DNA from: Ditylenchus dipsaci
Taxonomy: Eukaryota > Nematoda > Chromadorea > Rhabditida > Anguinidae
Length of the DNA stretch: 64,000 bases
Direction: 5' to 3'
NCBI GenBank assembly: GCA_004194705.1
Contig: SADC01001227.1
Span: forward strand, 3,440,247-3,504,246
Shown: positions 32,817 to 43,136 of the stretch, one piece after another
Numbering within the stretch: the stretch's first letter is position 1
How the letters are laid out: the number at the start of each line of letters is the position of its first letter
Notes under the pieces: generated by a model
The model's input: only the letters and a program-made list of their open reading frames with translations
Database searches by the model: none
Told to the model about the DNA's origin: nothing
Translations under genes and position numbers: made by a program

Positions 32817-35800
32817 ATGTCCCCTGATCGAGCCCAAGGTTTTGCTGAGCTGCCAATGGTTAAGAACTTACTATAGATTTTTTTATTTTTTTTGTTCAAA
32901 CCTTTTTTTTTGAATTCTAGCTAGTCGTTGCACAACCAGGGGTTTTAAATCAATAAAATTTATGCTTTATTTATTACTTTCCATCCATTTTTTTTCAGAT
33001 TTCAATGAACTTTTAATACTAAAAGAATGTCCTGCAGATTTGGTTGGTCTCAAGGGTTGGTTCAAGCTGTTAAGAAAATAGCCTCAATTTGATTTTCGCA
33101 ATCCAAACTTCTTATTTGTTAAATGTCGTTTTAAATTCATTTTTTTGTTGACAACTTGGTGATGCAATACGATCAAAACTTGTGCATGAAATACAATTGG
33201 ATTAAAATTTTCTTCAGATTTTCTTCAAAAAATGCCTTAAAAACATGGTTCTCATCTGCGCTTCATTTTAAGATTTGTACGTTATTTAGGACCACAAATC
33301 TTCAGAATTTTTGAAATTTTAGATCAAAATCTTTCTTTTTGGCGATCGAAGGTTAATAAGCACTAGATAAGATGGAACTTTTTGCCGAAAAATGACCAAA
33401 TTGTACTTTATTTGGCCAAGTATACTCTATTTTAATATTTCGAGATGAGAACCCTGTCTAAAAACAAAGATGGAAAAAACAATCGAAAAAGTTTGATTAG
33501 TTTTTTTATCACACTTAAATTTATAGGGCATTTGAAGAAATTTAGAATTCCGATACTCCTGTTGCTACTCCAACTCAAGTTTTGTTCACATCGCAGTCGG
33601 TAATTTTCAAGCCTCTTTTTTACATAAAATTGTTCAAAATACTCTTATAAATACTATATTTCAAAGGAACAATACTTTCCGGTGCATTTCAACTTTTCAG
33701 CTATCACAAGCCTCACAACAATTGCATAAGGAAGACAGGTGTGTGGCGGAGAGGCACAAAGAAGTGCTGCAGAAGACAAATAAGGCAGCAAGGGGACCCT
33801 ACTGCTACTTTTGTTTGTCTTTCAATCGATCTGCTTCTTGCCCCTCATGCTTAGTCAAGCCCTGTGTGTGTGCATCAAAAGAAAAAAGCAGGTATTTGAA
33901 TGATGAATATAAAAAATTAGCCTTTTCCACAACTTTCCAACCACCCAACTTGCCTCACAAGTATGGCAAATCGGGGTCGTGCCCCGATTATTGTTCAGCC
34001 GGAAAACAAAGATGCAGATTCTTTCAAAAAGAAGCCGAAGATCCAGTTTGTGGAAGACCAAAGCCAAAACAGTGCAAAAAAGTCAAGAAAACCTGTGCCG
34101 ATTGATGTAACAGGCCTGCAAACAGACACTGAGCTGTATAGAAGCAATAGTGCCAGTAAATCAGTGTGTTTGGATGGCTTGACCTTCACGCCTTCCTTAT
34201 CTCCAGCTCCTTTATCAAGAGTTGAACATTTTAATTTGATAATTTTCATTTAATATAATGGATTTTTATAGGCAAACTCACCATCCATGAAAAGTCAAAG
34301 CAATTTGGTGTATCCTAAGAGGAGGTACTCGACTGCCAGAAGAGACTCTCTGCAAGATATGGAAACACCTGTCTTCACTACTGTAATATTTTTTGAAAAA
34401 AAAACAGTAAAATAGTTGCCAGAAAAAGGTTGCCCGAAAGTCATTTTACTAAAGTTCGGATTACTAAATTATTCCAAGGTTTTATTCGTCCCCCTTTTGA
34501 TAGATTTATGAAAGTCCAAACCGCACGACGACTAAAGCTCTGAATTTTTAAAACCTCTCAAAACACGTGAGTTCTAAACGGCCCACTCGATTGGAATCTA
34601 TCTCATTTCGCATCATTAGTAATTCACAATCAGTAAAAAAATTTTCAAAAAAAAGCTGATTCAAGTCTTCAGACTCCCTATCCAAATTTAAGATTCAAGA
34701 ATGTTGGATCATTTAGGAAGAAAATATAGTGGAAGAGTCCAGGATTTAAAGGACCATACTTGTTGATGCAAATGAAAATTTGGCAAATTCAAATGCGCGC
34801 GTGACACTTCTCTTTTGAGTCGCTCGAAATAAATCCAAAGAGTAGAGTGCGAGACGAAAGAGAAGTGTCCGGCGCGCATTTGAATTTGCCAAATTTTCAT
34901 TTGCATCAACAAGTATGGTCCTTCAGCTGGGGGAATGTTGGTAGAGATGTTTTTTGTTCAATTTAGCCAAACTAGTGCAGAGGTGTAATCTTATTATTTT
35001 TAGGATAATTCGACACAAATGTGCGATCATCTGCCTAATTTTAAATTTCAAACAAATTTTTACCCAAAAAGTTCACACGACAAATCAAAAGAAGCAAAAA
35101 TATATTTTGAAGGAAAAGCAAAAAACTGCCTCAAGCAATACTAGGCGCCTACATTTTATAGCAAGTGAATCAACATTCTTGGACATTGATTGAAAACAGC
35201 TAGTATTGCTTTCTTTAAAAAATAAACATTCTATCTAATGATATAGCTAGCTTTTTGAGCTTGACCTTTTGTAGGCTAATGGACTCTACAAAATTCGAAG
35301 TATGTTTTCTACCATAAGAGAATTCAAATTGAGGCCTAGACTCTACTGGAATATACCTCTCCAAAAAAGCTACTGGACTATAACCTCTCCTCCCCCCCCC
35401 CTCGCCCCAATAATTTTCAAGGGTACCTAAAAACATACTTTTTTTTGGAAGAAGCTGAAATTATTACGGTTTGGCCCTGGGCCTAAAGGCAGCCCACAAT
35501 TATCCTTTTTTGTCTGCACTGCATCCACACCTTTGGCCTTTTGGCCAAAACTGTCATGTTTTTTTTCTTGCGCCACCCTGTATGAATCATTTTTAATGCA
35601 AATCGATCATGCTTCACATGAATATGGTGTCAAAACCAGTGACGTTTGGAGGGGGGGGGGCTGTTAAAATATATTGCAGTAGCGCCAAGGCCTTTTACTA
35701 CATTTTTTTAAATTTTCTGAAATATTTTTTTTCCATATTTTTGATAACTTCAAATTAACGTTGAGCTATAGGACTAGCACTAGTTTGACCGGAACTTTTG

Positions 35801-37160
35801 CATTTGGTAAAAAATGTCAAAAAAATTTTGACCCTGATTTTTTTGACCCATTTTTTGACTCAAAGGTCAAAAAATCACAATTTTGGTAAAGATTAATTTT
35901 CGCTGACAATAATTGTTATAGAACCTTATTTTGATTGATAATAATGTTTTTTCATTGTGTATTGGACTTTAAGGTTTTGTGAATATGTTTCTGACTAGAT
36001 ATAATAACGGATGATCTCAAAAGAAGGGGGATCTGGATACACTTATTTACTTTTGGAGCGAGGTTTCATTATTGTATCCATGCACCTGATTGTGGAAAAT
36101 AAATTCGTTGCGGTACATAGGTTTATGTGGTTGAAGATAATAACAAAGAAATAAAAAAGTTATCCTGGCATGAATTTCGTGATTTTTTCATTTTAAAATT
36201 TTTTGACCTTTTGGGGGGTTACCAAGTGTAATAGTTCCACTAGGCCAAGTCAGCTATACCTAGGCTTTTTTCGTTCATTATTTCTAGGAGAAATTACGGC
36301 TAAAAAATGGGTAAAACATACCGAAATCTTTTTAAGGTGATTCTAAAAAGGGTACTTTATCATGTTTATTCCAGAGTGGGTCGCGATTTTCGAATGCTTA
36401 ACAATTCCGTCGATCCAAATTACCGAAAGTTCAAAAAAATTAAAACATATATCCAGAGTTCACAAATGTCCTGCTTTAGCAGGAATTTCCTGCTTTTTTA
36501 TTTTAAAATCTGCTTTTTGTCCGTGAAAAAGCAGGAATTTTCGCACATCTCAAAGCATTTTATAACATCTTATTCCTGCTTTTTGTAGATTTTTTGGTTT
36601 AAATTCCTGCTTTTGGAAACAAAATCCTGCTTTTGCGATTTTCGATCTGTGAACCCTGCATATACCCCAAAAAATGTTTAAAAAAAATAAAAATTTTGAA
36701 AGTACACTAGACTTTTCTACCATTTAACATTAATATAATTGACAAATTTTAGAGTGAGATCAAGCTTCGCAAAAAGACACCCAGCTCTCCTAAAACCGTT
36801 CTAACATTAGCTGGTCTGTTTGTGTGTGGACTGATGTTGTTTGTGAGTGGCCTTATAGTGGTCATCAACGTAATTTCGAGTCATTTATCTGACCTCGAAT
36901 TCAATTTTTGTAATTTATAGCAAAAAGAGTTCCTATTCCTGTTGACAGGATCCATTTTCTTGCTGGTTGGTCTGGCTATGCTTACAATTTGTTTGATTCT
37001 TCAGCGCAAGAATGTGTTCAAGTACTTTGTGGACATGAACAGAGACTTGCACTGGCTCAAGATTGGAGACAGTTATATTGGCAGGATGTTTGTAGTGGAA
37101 CCAGATGACAGTCATCTCCTTCCAATACCTCCACCTACACCTTTTTCACTAGCCAAATGA
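32817..37160 (+). CDS. Cys-rich protein with two C-terminal membrane spans, family unknown
   Basis: Exons in phase: 32817-32858 (tentative start), 33546-33599, 33701-33891, 33962-34220, 34272-34382, 36753-36869 and 36921-37160 (TGA). The 33701-33891 exon holds a Cys cluster (YCYFCLSF, SCPSCLVKPCVCA). Next comes a Lys/Ser/Pro-rich linker with basic, probably phosphorylated stretches (PKRRYSTARRDSLQD). Two hydrophobic spans follow, about 20 residues each, one at the end of the 36753 exon (LAGLFVCGLMLFVSGLIVVI) and one in the last exon (FLLTGSIFLLVGLAMLTICL). The final 50 residues are soluble and end in a Pro-rich tail. Topology suggests a hairpin membrane protein with its long N-terminus on the cytosolic side. 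No signal peptide. I do not recognise the family. The 2.4-kb intron before 36753 carries a palindromic MITE. The 5' end is uncertain. Confidence 0.65.
34747..34925. mobile_element. Palindromic MITE, copy 2 (divergent)
   Basis: AAAGGACCATACTTGTTGAT at the left is mirrored by ATCAACAAGTATGGTCCTT at the right. The centre is GACACTTCTCTTT...AAAGAGAAGTGTC. Same family as 19121-19321 with a different subterminal part (AATTCAAATGCGCGC). It is in an intron of the two-span gene. Confidence 0.75.
34926..36462. other. Intron, nothing coding
   Basis: Intronic DNA of the two-span gene. It includes poly-C at about 35390 and poly-G at about 35650, the latter pair possibly marking the ends of a decayed element, plus a Phe/Asp-codon-like TTTTGACC simple repeat near 35810-35880. 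No further exon is supported. Confidence 0.35.
36463..36660. repeat. Inverted CCTGCTTTT repeat
   Basis: Copies of TCCTGCTTTT occur in both orientations (for example AAAAGCAGGAATTT), bounded by GTTCACAAATG at the left and TCTGTGAACCCTG at the right. It looks like a small inverted-repeat element in the last part of a long intron. Confidence 0.5.
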
Positions 37161-37307
37161 TCTGTGATACTTAAAAAAACTTGAGCCTATAGATTTAATT
37201 ATAAAATAATTTAAATTTTTAATTTTTATTTAAATTTTATGCAGGGTAATATTGGTTTTCGATCATGACATAAATTAGACCTTAATTAACGGGTAAAGCA
37301 GAAGCTT

Positions 37308-37313
37308 AATAAA
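37308..37313 (+). terminator. Polyadenylation signal of the two-span gene
   Basis: AATAAA lies 148 nt after the TGA in AT-rich DNA. Confidence 0.45.
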
Positions 37314-37420
37314 GGACACCCAGCTATGAAAAAGTATTGCAAAATTGGGTGCTAGTTTGGCTGATGCATTGGTTTATCAATTCTTTTTTTTCACTTTTAA
37401 CGTTTATTAAAAAGATTATA

Positions 37421-37700
37421 GTCGAGTCCATTTATGCTCGGGAGCATAGTTGCACGGGGGCCGGCTTCTTTGTTTTTGTTATAAAACACTCTTAGGATCT
37501 GCGGGAATAGCACGTGTCACCGATAAGTTTTTTCAATCTAAAATTAAGTCATTGACAGTCTCGAAAAAAGTTATCGGCAACGCTGGAACCCACAAACTAT
37601 CAGGTTTGCTCAAAAATTGTCGAGTCGGCTCCCAGCGCTCATTTTGACCAGCGGCGCCGGCGCCCGCGCAACTATGCTCGGGCCTGCCTCAACATGGCGT
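37421..37700. mobile_element. GC-rich inverted-repeat element (ATGCTCGG...)
   Basis: ATGCTCGGGAGCATAGTTGC followed by a GC-rich block near 37435-37465 is mirrored by GCGCAACTATGCTCGGG near 37673-37690. The left flank TATAGTCGAGTCCATT resembles the pogo-like ends. Non-coding. Confidence 0.5.
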
Positions 37701-38149
37701 CATATTGCGGTTCACTTTGTGGTATTTATCTGTCAACCAACCAAATTTTTAAGGAAATAGGTGGAGCTATATTGGGATGGCGTTATAGCGGAACCCTGCT
37801 GTGAGACATGAGCTCCATCTCGACTCTCAAAACTACAACCGCCCTGCCCTAATATAACGCCATTAAGCATTTTGGAGCGAATTGGAGCGAACTCGCCTCA
37901 AAACTTTGAATCTAATATTGAAAGTTGCTGTTTAACGATGAAAACACAGTCGGTTCAAAAGAGCATGATACTTCTATGCACAGCAATTCGTGAAAATTGA
38001 ATGCGAGCCTGATTATGTGAATTACATTTTCGAATTATTTTTTTTCAAAAGTTTAAACCGCTTTTTAACTATTTTTTAGATGTGAACACTTTATGCTATA
38101 TTTGAAATCTTTTGCGCAACGAAAAAAATAATTTGAAAGAAATTTCGGG

Positions 38150-38315
38150 ACGCAACAAACTCGCCAACGCCATAACTTGCCAACGCAAAAGACTCGCCAT
38201 CGTCAAATCTCGCCAACGGCAAATCTCGCCAACGAAGAAAGTCGCCAATGGCAAAACTCGCCAACGAAAAACTCGCCAACGGCGAAACTCGCCAACGAAA
38301 AAGTCGCCAACGCAG
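38150..38315. repeat. Tandem repeat, unit CTCGCCAACG(A/G)
   Basis: About eleven units of 13-15 bp based on AACTCGCCAACGGC / AAAACTCGCCAACGAA. Spacers are not unique or constant in length, so it is not CRISPR. It is followed by GGGGAAAAATCGGGAAAAAG-type short repeats to about 38420. Confidence 0.7.
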
Positions 38316-38699
38316 AACTGGGCAGGAGCAGAGTGGGGAAATTCAAATTGGGAAAATCAAATTGGAGAATTAGGGAAAAATCAAATTGGGGAAAAATCGG
38401 GAAAAAGTTGGGAAAAGTTGTTTGTAATCGAATAAAGAAAAGCATTGTACTGTAGTTGTGTGAGTTGAAGTAATTACCGCGTTTTAAAAAGGGGTAAGAG
38501 TTGATGTTGCTAGAGGCTGAAGGATTCGGTCCCATAAAACCACGGACAGCTATAGTGGATTATAATAGGTTTTTGATTAAACTTTTTGACGGGATGTGAC
38601 AAAACTGATAATTATAATCGCTATTTTTTAATTTTGCGTCTAAGCATGATATCAGTAAAAGTTATAGAAAAATTGGCCGAAAATGTATCCTTGAGTAAA

Positions 38700-39120
38700 A
38701 ACATTCGTTTTTGGCACAACGTGGTGCGACCGGAGTTCAGTAAATCAGCGTGTAAATCCTTAGACCTATCACCAGCCACCAGGTGCGCCCTCGCACCGTA
38801 AAACGAGATTCGACGCCCTCGGAGAATCCAAGCGCTTACACCTGGAACACCAAGTGCCACCAACGAGAGCTGCGGGATATCGAGCTGCAGAACCATCGAG
38901 ACACCACGCACCAACTACGGGGTTACGGGAATTTTCGCTAGCTCTATCCAGATTGCTCGGGACAGCCTACCACCCTAAGTGCTAGCCACCAGCAAGTCCA
39001 CAGCCTTGCTTCGAGACACTTTACTACGGGAAAACACACTTCGGGACTACACACTTTCGGGAAATATCTCAGGGTTCCTATCACCCTTGCCACCAGTACT
39101 ACACCACTTATAACCTACTT
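38700..39120. other. Compositional outlier, no gene recognised
   Basis: About 400 bp of GC-richer, non-repetitive DNA between AT-rich flanks. No frame is open for more than about 60 codons and no motif was recognised. It may be a remnant of an element or of an untranslated gene. Confidence 0.4.
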
Positions 39121-39288
39121 ATAACTGAGGACGTCATATAATCGACTCTCGGTTCATATTTTCAATAGTTTTTATTTTAATCAAGTTCGATATAAAACAC
39201 CACTCCCTGCAACTTCTACCTATAAAAGTCATATTTGGTTTTTCGATCAAACAAAAGTAACAAATTTGACCTTGATATAGCATACCCC

Positions 39289-39502
39289 TCAATATGAAAT
39301 ATCCCTGGGTGGTCCCTCGACTGCGCCTTGTTCAGTTTTAGAATCGAATTCAATATCATAAAGATAGTCAATGACTATTAAATTTTCCTTTTCATAAGTA
39401 AGAAAGTTCGCAAGTTTCTCCAGAATTCTCTTGTCTATTCTGCTTTCTTTTTTATCAGTTTCTCCAATCATTAGGAAGAAAGAAAAAAAGAAGAAGACAA
39501 CG
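39289..39502 (-). CDS. Possible terminal exon, product unknown
   Basis: A minus-strand frame reads ETDKKESRIDKRILEKLANF and then YEKENLIVIDYLYDIEFDS up to a stop. It is preceded by a long polypyrimidine tract and an AG, as at a 3' splice site. The composition is protein-like, but no upstream exon joins convincingly and no family is recognised. It could be a fortuitous frame. Confidence 0.25.
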
Positions 39503-40493
39503 TCACCACCCACCATCAGCTCATCCATCCAAGGAGATTAAAATCAAGTGGTAACTGGAAGACAATCCAGACAATAAAGCGATTCTCTCTAATCACTAAT
39601 CGAGAGTTTATTCTACTCCTTTGATTGTGAAACGGGTTTGATTCAGCTTGAATAAGAACAACTCTATCCGCTTTCCAAACCAAGAATTTAAAACCCATAA
39701 ATCAAATATGGTTTGATTTCACCATTCAAATTGCTAAATAATTAAAACAATTATAACAATTGATGCAAAGATTCTGTAAATTTGATTTCGACATTTTTCA
39801 AAAATAATTGTCTGGCTTGTGGGTCTTCAATTAGAGTTTTCAGGGCTAAATATCGTTTTTCATTTAAGTTTTTTACTTTTTTAAAAGTCCTAGGGACAAA
39901 TTTACAAGAGCAAACTGAAATTAAGCAAAAGAGTGATTTCACTGTGAGCCAAAAAAATAGATCAAGACTTGTCCTTGAACAAAAAAAAATTAAATATAGG
40001 TTTGAAGAAAAATATAAAAAAACAATAATTTTTCTAAAAGTATATTTCGATACAAGGGCTCCCAAAAATTTAATTTCTCAGCATTTGGCTGACTTTGATT
40101 CATTGGTTTTAAATATGCAATAAAAACCTGTGAAAAACACTCTTTTAGCGATTTTGGATAATTTTGACCCAAAGTACTGATTTTAGACAATTTTGACTTG
40201 GGAGCCCTGAATTACACGCAGGACTTGAAAAACAGTTAAAGAGAAAGAAAAATTGGTGTGAAGCCAAACGAAATGAGCTCTATTTCTCGAGCCGGCTTAT
40301 TTTATGTCTTCACCCCTTTTTTGGCTAGTAAATAAGATTACGTTAAGACGGACGCGAACATGTTTACTGAAAAAAAAAGTAATAAAAAGTTGTTTGACTC
40401 CGTCATTATATACAATAGTCTATCCTGAGTCTAAGTAGAAGCCAAAAATAGGTCAGATTGCGGAATGAATAAAGACAGGAATCTTTGTTCAGA

Positions 40494-40735
40494 TACCGTA
40501 TTTTCTCTAATAATTCCGGGTCTAAGGATTTGAAATCGTGTTCTTGGCATTGTGTTTTTGACACGCTTTTTGAAGACTGCTCTCAGGCAACTTAGCACTA
40601 ATTTTGTAGCGAGTGAGATGAGCTACAAAATAAGTGCTAAGTTGAGAGCAGTCTTCAAAAAGTGATTCAAAAACACAATGCCAAGAACACGATTTCAAAT
40701 CCTGAAACCCGGGAGTTATTAGAGAAAATACGGTA
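40494..40735. mobile_element. TACCGTATT-family element, second copy
   Basis: Starts TACCGTATTTTCTCTAATAA and ends TTATTAGAGAAAATACGGTA. Arms of about 110 bp (ATTTGAAATCGTGTTCTTGG, TTTTTGAAGACTGCTCTC and complements) meet at a centre with ATGAGCTACAAAATAAGTGC. Its ends match 29211-29463 but its interior is unrelated. Confidence 0.75.
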
Positions 40736-40836
40736 ATCATAGATTACACCATATTTAAAATTATTGACCAAATTGTTTATGTGTGCTGAAATGTCGAAAG
40801 AGCAAATTCACATCACAAAATATATTTGGTTTAAGT

Positions 40837-40842
40837 TTTATT
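40837..40842 (-). terminator. Polyadenylation signal of the minus-strand collagen
   Basis: AATAAA on the minus strand, about 160 nt past the TAA of the collagen copy. Confidence 0.45.
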
Positions 40843-41003
40843 AGAATTCAGGCAGCAAATTAAAGTATTCCATCAATTGCACGCAACCCAAACCCACACA
40901 TCTATATGTCCGCCTATTCTAACAAAAAGCCCCATTAAACTTTTGAATCGTTTTGAATTTGTTGTGAAGTAGAAATAGAAGAAGGCTCCAAGTAGGAAAG
41001 CAC

Positions 41004-42064
41004 TTATCGTCGAGTTCCATCCTCGAAGAAGACTCCTCCATCGATAGCGCAGTACTTGGGGCAGATACCCTTCTCTCCGGCTGTGCCTGCACCTCCGGCT
41101 GGTCCTGGAGGACCTGGTTGACCGTCTGAGCCTGGGGCTCCATCTGGTCCAGATTCTCCTTTGGGTCCAGCTGGTCCGGGTGGGCCATCGTTTCCTGGAG
41201 CTCCTGGTGGTCCGGGTGGTCCTGGAGGTCCTGAAAAGTGGAATGGTTTCAATATCACAGCGATGAATAAGGGAGAATTAAGTGTGCTTTGATGGTTGCA
41301 TGGTTAAGCTACCTCAGATCATACTTAATTATTCAAAAGCACACCTTGGTCTCCAGCCTCTCCGGGCTCTCCTGGGGTAAGTGGCTCGCTCTGCGCAGGG
41401 ATTCCTGGCTCTCCGGGTGGTCCGAGAGGTCCAGCCTCTCCAGGTGGTCCGGGTGGTCCTCTTGGTCCAGGGATCCTGGAGAAGCGTCAGTTCCTGGTCT
41501 TCCTGGGGTTCCAGCCTCTCCTGGGTCTCCTGGAGATCCTGGTGGTCCAGGAGGTCCGGGTGGTCCTTGTGGCAAGGTTTGCATGGTGGAGGAGTGGTTG
41601 GCTCGCAGGGGGCTGTTGGGGGTTTGCCTGGGGCTCCTGGGCTACCTGGGGCACCTGGTTTGCCTGGTTTTCCGGGCTTTCCTGGAGCTCCTTGAGGTCC
41701 AGGCTGCCCAGGCAGACAACATCCATCGCAAGATGGAGCTGGGTTGACCACAGCTCCATAGCCAGATTGACGGGCGGTTCTGTTGTGGGCTGCTCCTTCT
41801 GGTGCATTCTTCATGTGGTTGACTTCAACGAAGATGTCTTTGGCTGAGCCCTGAAGATTAAGGTCAAGTCTTTAACAACTACATTTAACCACTAATATAC
41901 CTTGCAGAAGCTGATCTCGTGGTGCATTTGCGGCGCACATGGTTGACATAGTTGTAGACCATGGGCAGGGTGACCACTACTGAGAGCACAGCCACCACAC
42001 TAAAGGTGACTGCTGAGTAGGCCACAAACTTGTAGGCCTTGATACGCCCGTCCGATTCCTGCAT
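41004..42064 (-). pseudogene. Nematode cuticle collagen, copy with three one-base losses
   Basis: Exons 42064-41901, 41850-41345 and 41230-41004 match the plus-strand collagen at 56497-57559 base for base, introns included, with four exceptions. Three C residues are missing from the coding strand: in the CGCCGCCAAATG segment of exon 1, and in the CTTGCCCACAAGG and GGATCCCCTGG segments of exon 2. Intron 2 has one extra base. Exon lengths are thus 164 and 506 instead of 165 and 508. The first loss shifts the frame at about residue 48, so as written the gene cannot make a collagen. All three losses lie in C doublets or runs, so base-calling error is as likely as a real pseudogene. Its 5' and 3' flanks are unrelated to the other copy; an acceptor TTTGTAG lies 17 nt before the ATG. 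Confidence 0.88.
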
Positions 42065-43136
42065 TCTCTGTTGAATGACCTACAAACACATCACATAAAA
42101 TAAAATTAAAAAAGCGAATATCTACAAAATAGAATTTATATCACGCAAAAGAACATTGTAGAAAGAAAAGGAAAAATCCATCTTCCACCCAGGCAACACC
42201 TTTGCTTTACTCATTCCTTTAACTTCCACCAATCCAACCAAGTTCCCGCAGGCTGCTTCTACTACTCCTGAGTGCCTTATCTAATCTCTTTTATATGAGA
42301 GAAATTTGGTGGCGCCCCCTCCTTGGAGGGGGAGGAGGCTATGCCCGGTGAAAATCGAATGTGACGCGCTTCTCTCCTTCTCCTTTTTCTTGCTTTATCC
42401 TTGCAGCAGAAATCAGCAGTGGGTTATCATGATCGCCGTTGTTGTTGTCAAGCCAGTTGGTGGTGCTGAACCAGTAGAAATCAACCACACATAAAGAGCT
42501 GTGAGATTAATCGTTGGTGGAGCAAAAAAGAGTCAATCAAAGTCCGGCCACTGCTCCTACTAATTAGTGCAGCCAGAAAAAAGTTGATTTGAAGCGTTGA
42601 TGAACACAAACTGCTTGCAGGCAGCAGAGATGCATCACAAAAAAGTTGAAAATAAGCGGGACATAATAAATCTATGCGTCCACTTGCATAACTCAATGGT
42701 TGAGAAGCAAAAAATAGCTAGTTGATGGAGTGAATCGCAGAAGCTGGATGAAAAAAACATGTTATGAATGTGGCTGTCAACGATTTGCTAGCATAATGCT
42801 TCGAAATAAACGATCGAAGAAATATTTAACTGAATAACTAGAGTAACTTATCAATTTAAAGACCAATAATTCAAAAAAACCTACAAATTCGTGGTCTTCT
42901 ATATCAAAGATTTCCAAAAACGGAAATTTCAATATGCCAACTTGACCGTGCCGGAGTATAAACACCCCCCCCCCCAAATAAATTTTTTTTGAACTTCTTC
43001 TAAACACTATTTTAACCATTTTGAAGCATTTCCTACACGTTAAAGACGATATAAAAAGGTGTTTTCACCAATTTTTCTTTATAAAATGTCGATATTCAGA
43101 AAAAAAAATTTGGGCAATATCACTATTTTTAAGTGT
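42065..43136. other. Upstream region of the minus-strand collagen
   Basis: Should contain the promoter and a 5' UTR intron. A GC-rich patch with GGCGCCCCCTCC (about 42312) and TTTATATGAG (about 42290) is promoter-like, but I cannot define a start site. No sequence shared with the upstream region of the plus-strand copy was seen. A poly-C tract sits at 42966. Confidence 0.35.

Noticed and set aside
32999..33046. Extra exon of the two-span gene (ELLILKECPADLV)
   Set aside because: It needs phase 1 entry and exit, while the flanking exons join in phase 0 without it. It may be an alternative exon but is not supported.
38150..38315. CRISPR-like array
   Set aside because: Simple 13-15 bp tandem units without distinct spacers.
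39751..40123. Overlapping open frames on both strands (about 105-113 codons)
   Set aside because: Both look protein-like, neither has splice context or a family, and they cannot both be real.
41289..41847. Long open frames antisense to and in other frames of the two collagen genes
   Set aside because: They arise because Gly-X-Y codons (GGN CCN) leave other frames open. The collagen frame alone has the N-terminal domain, splice sites and C-terminal signature.
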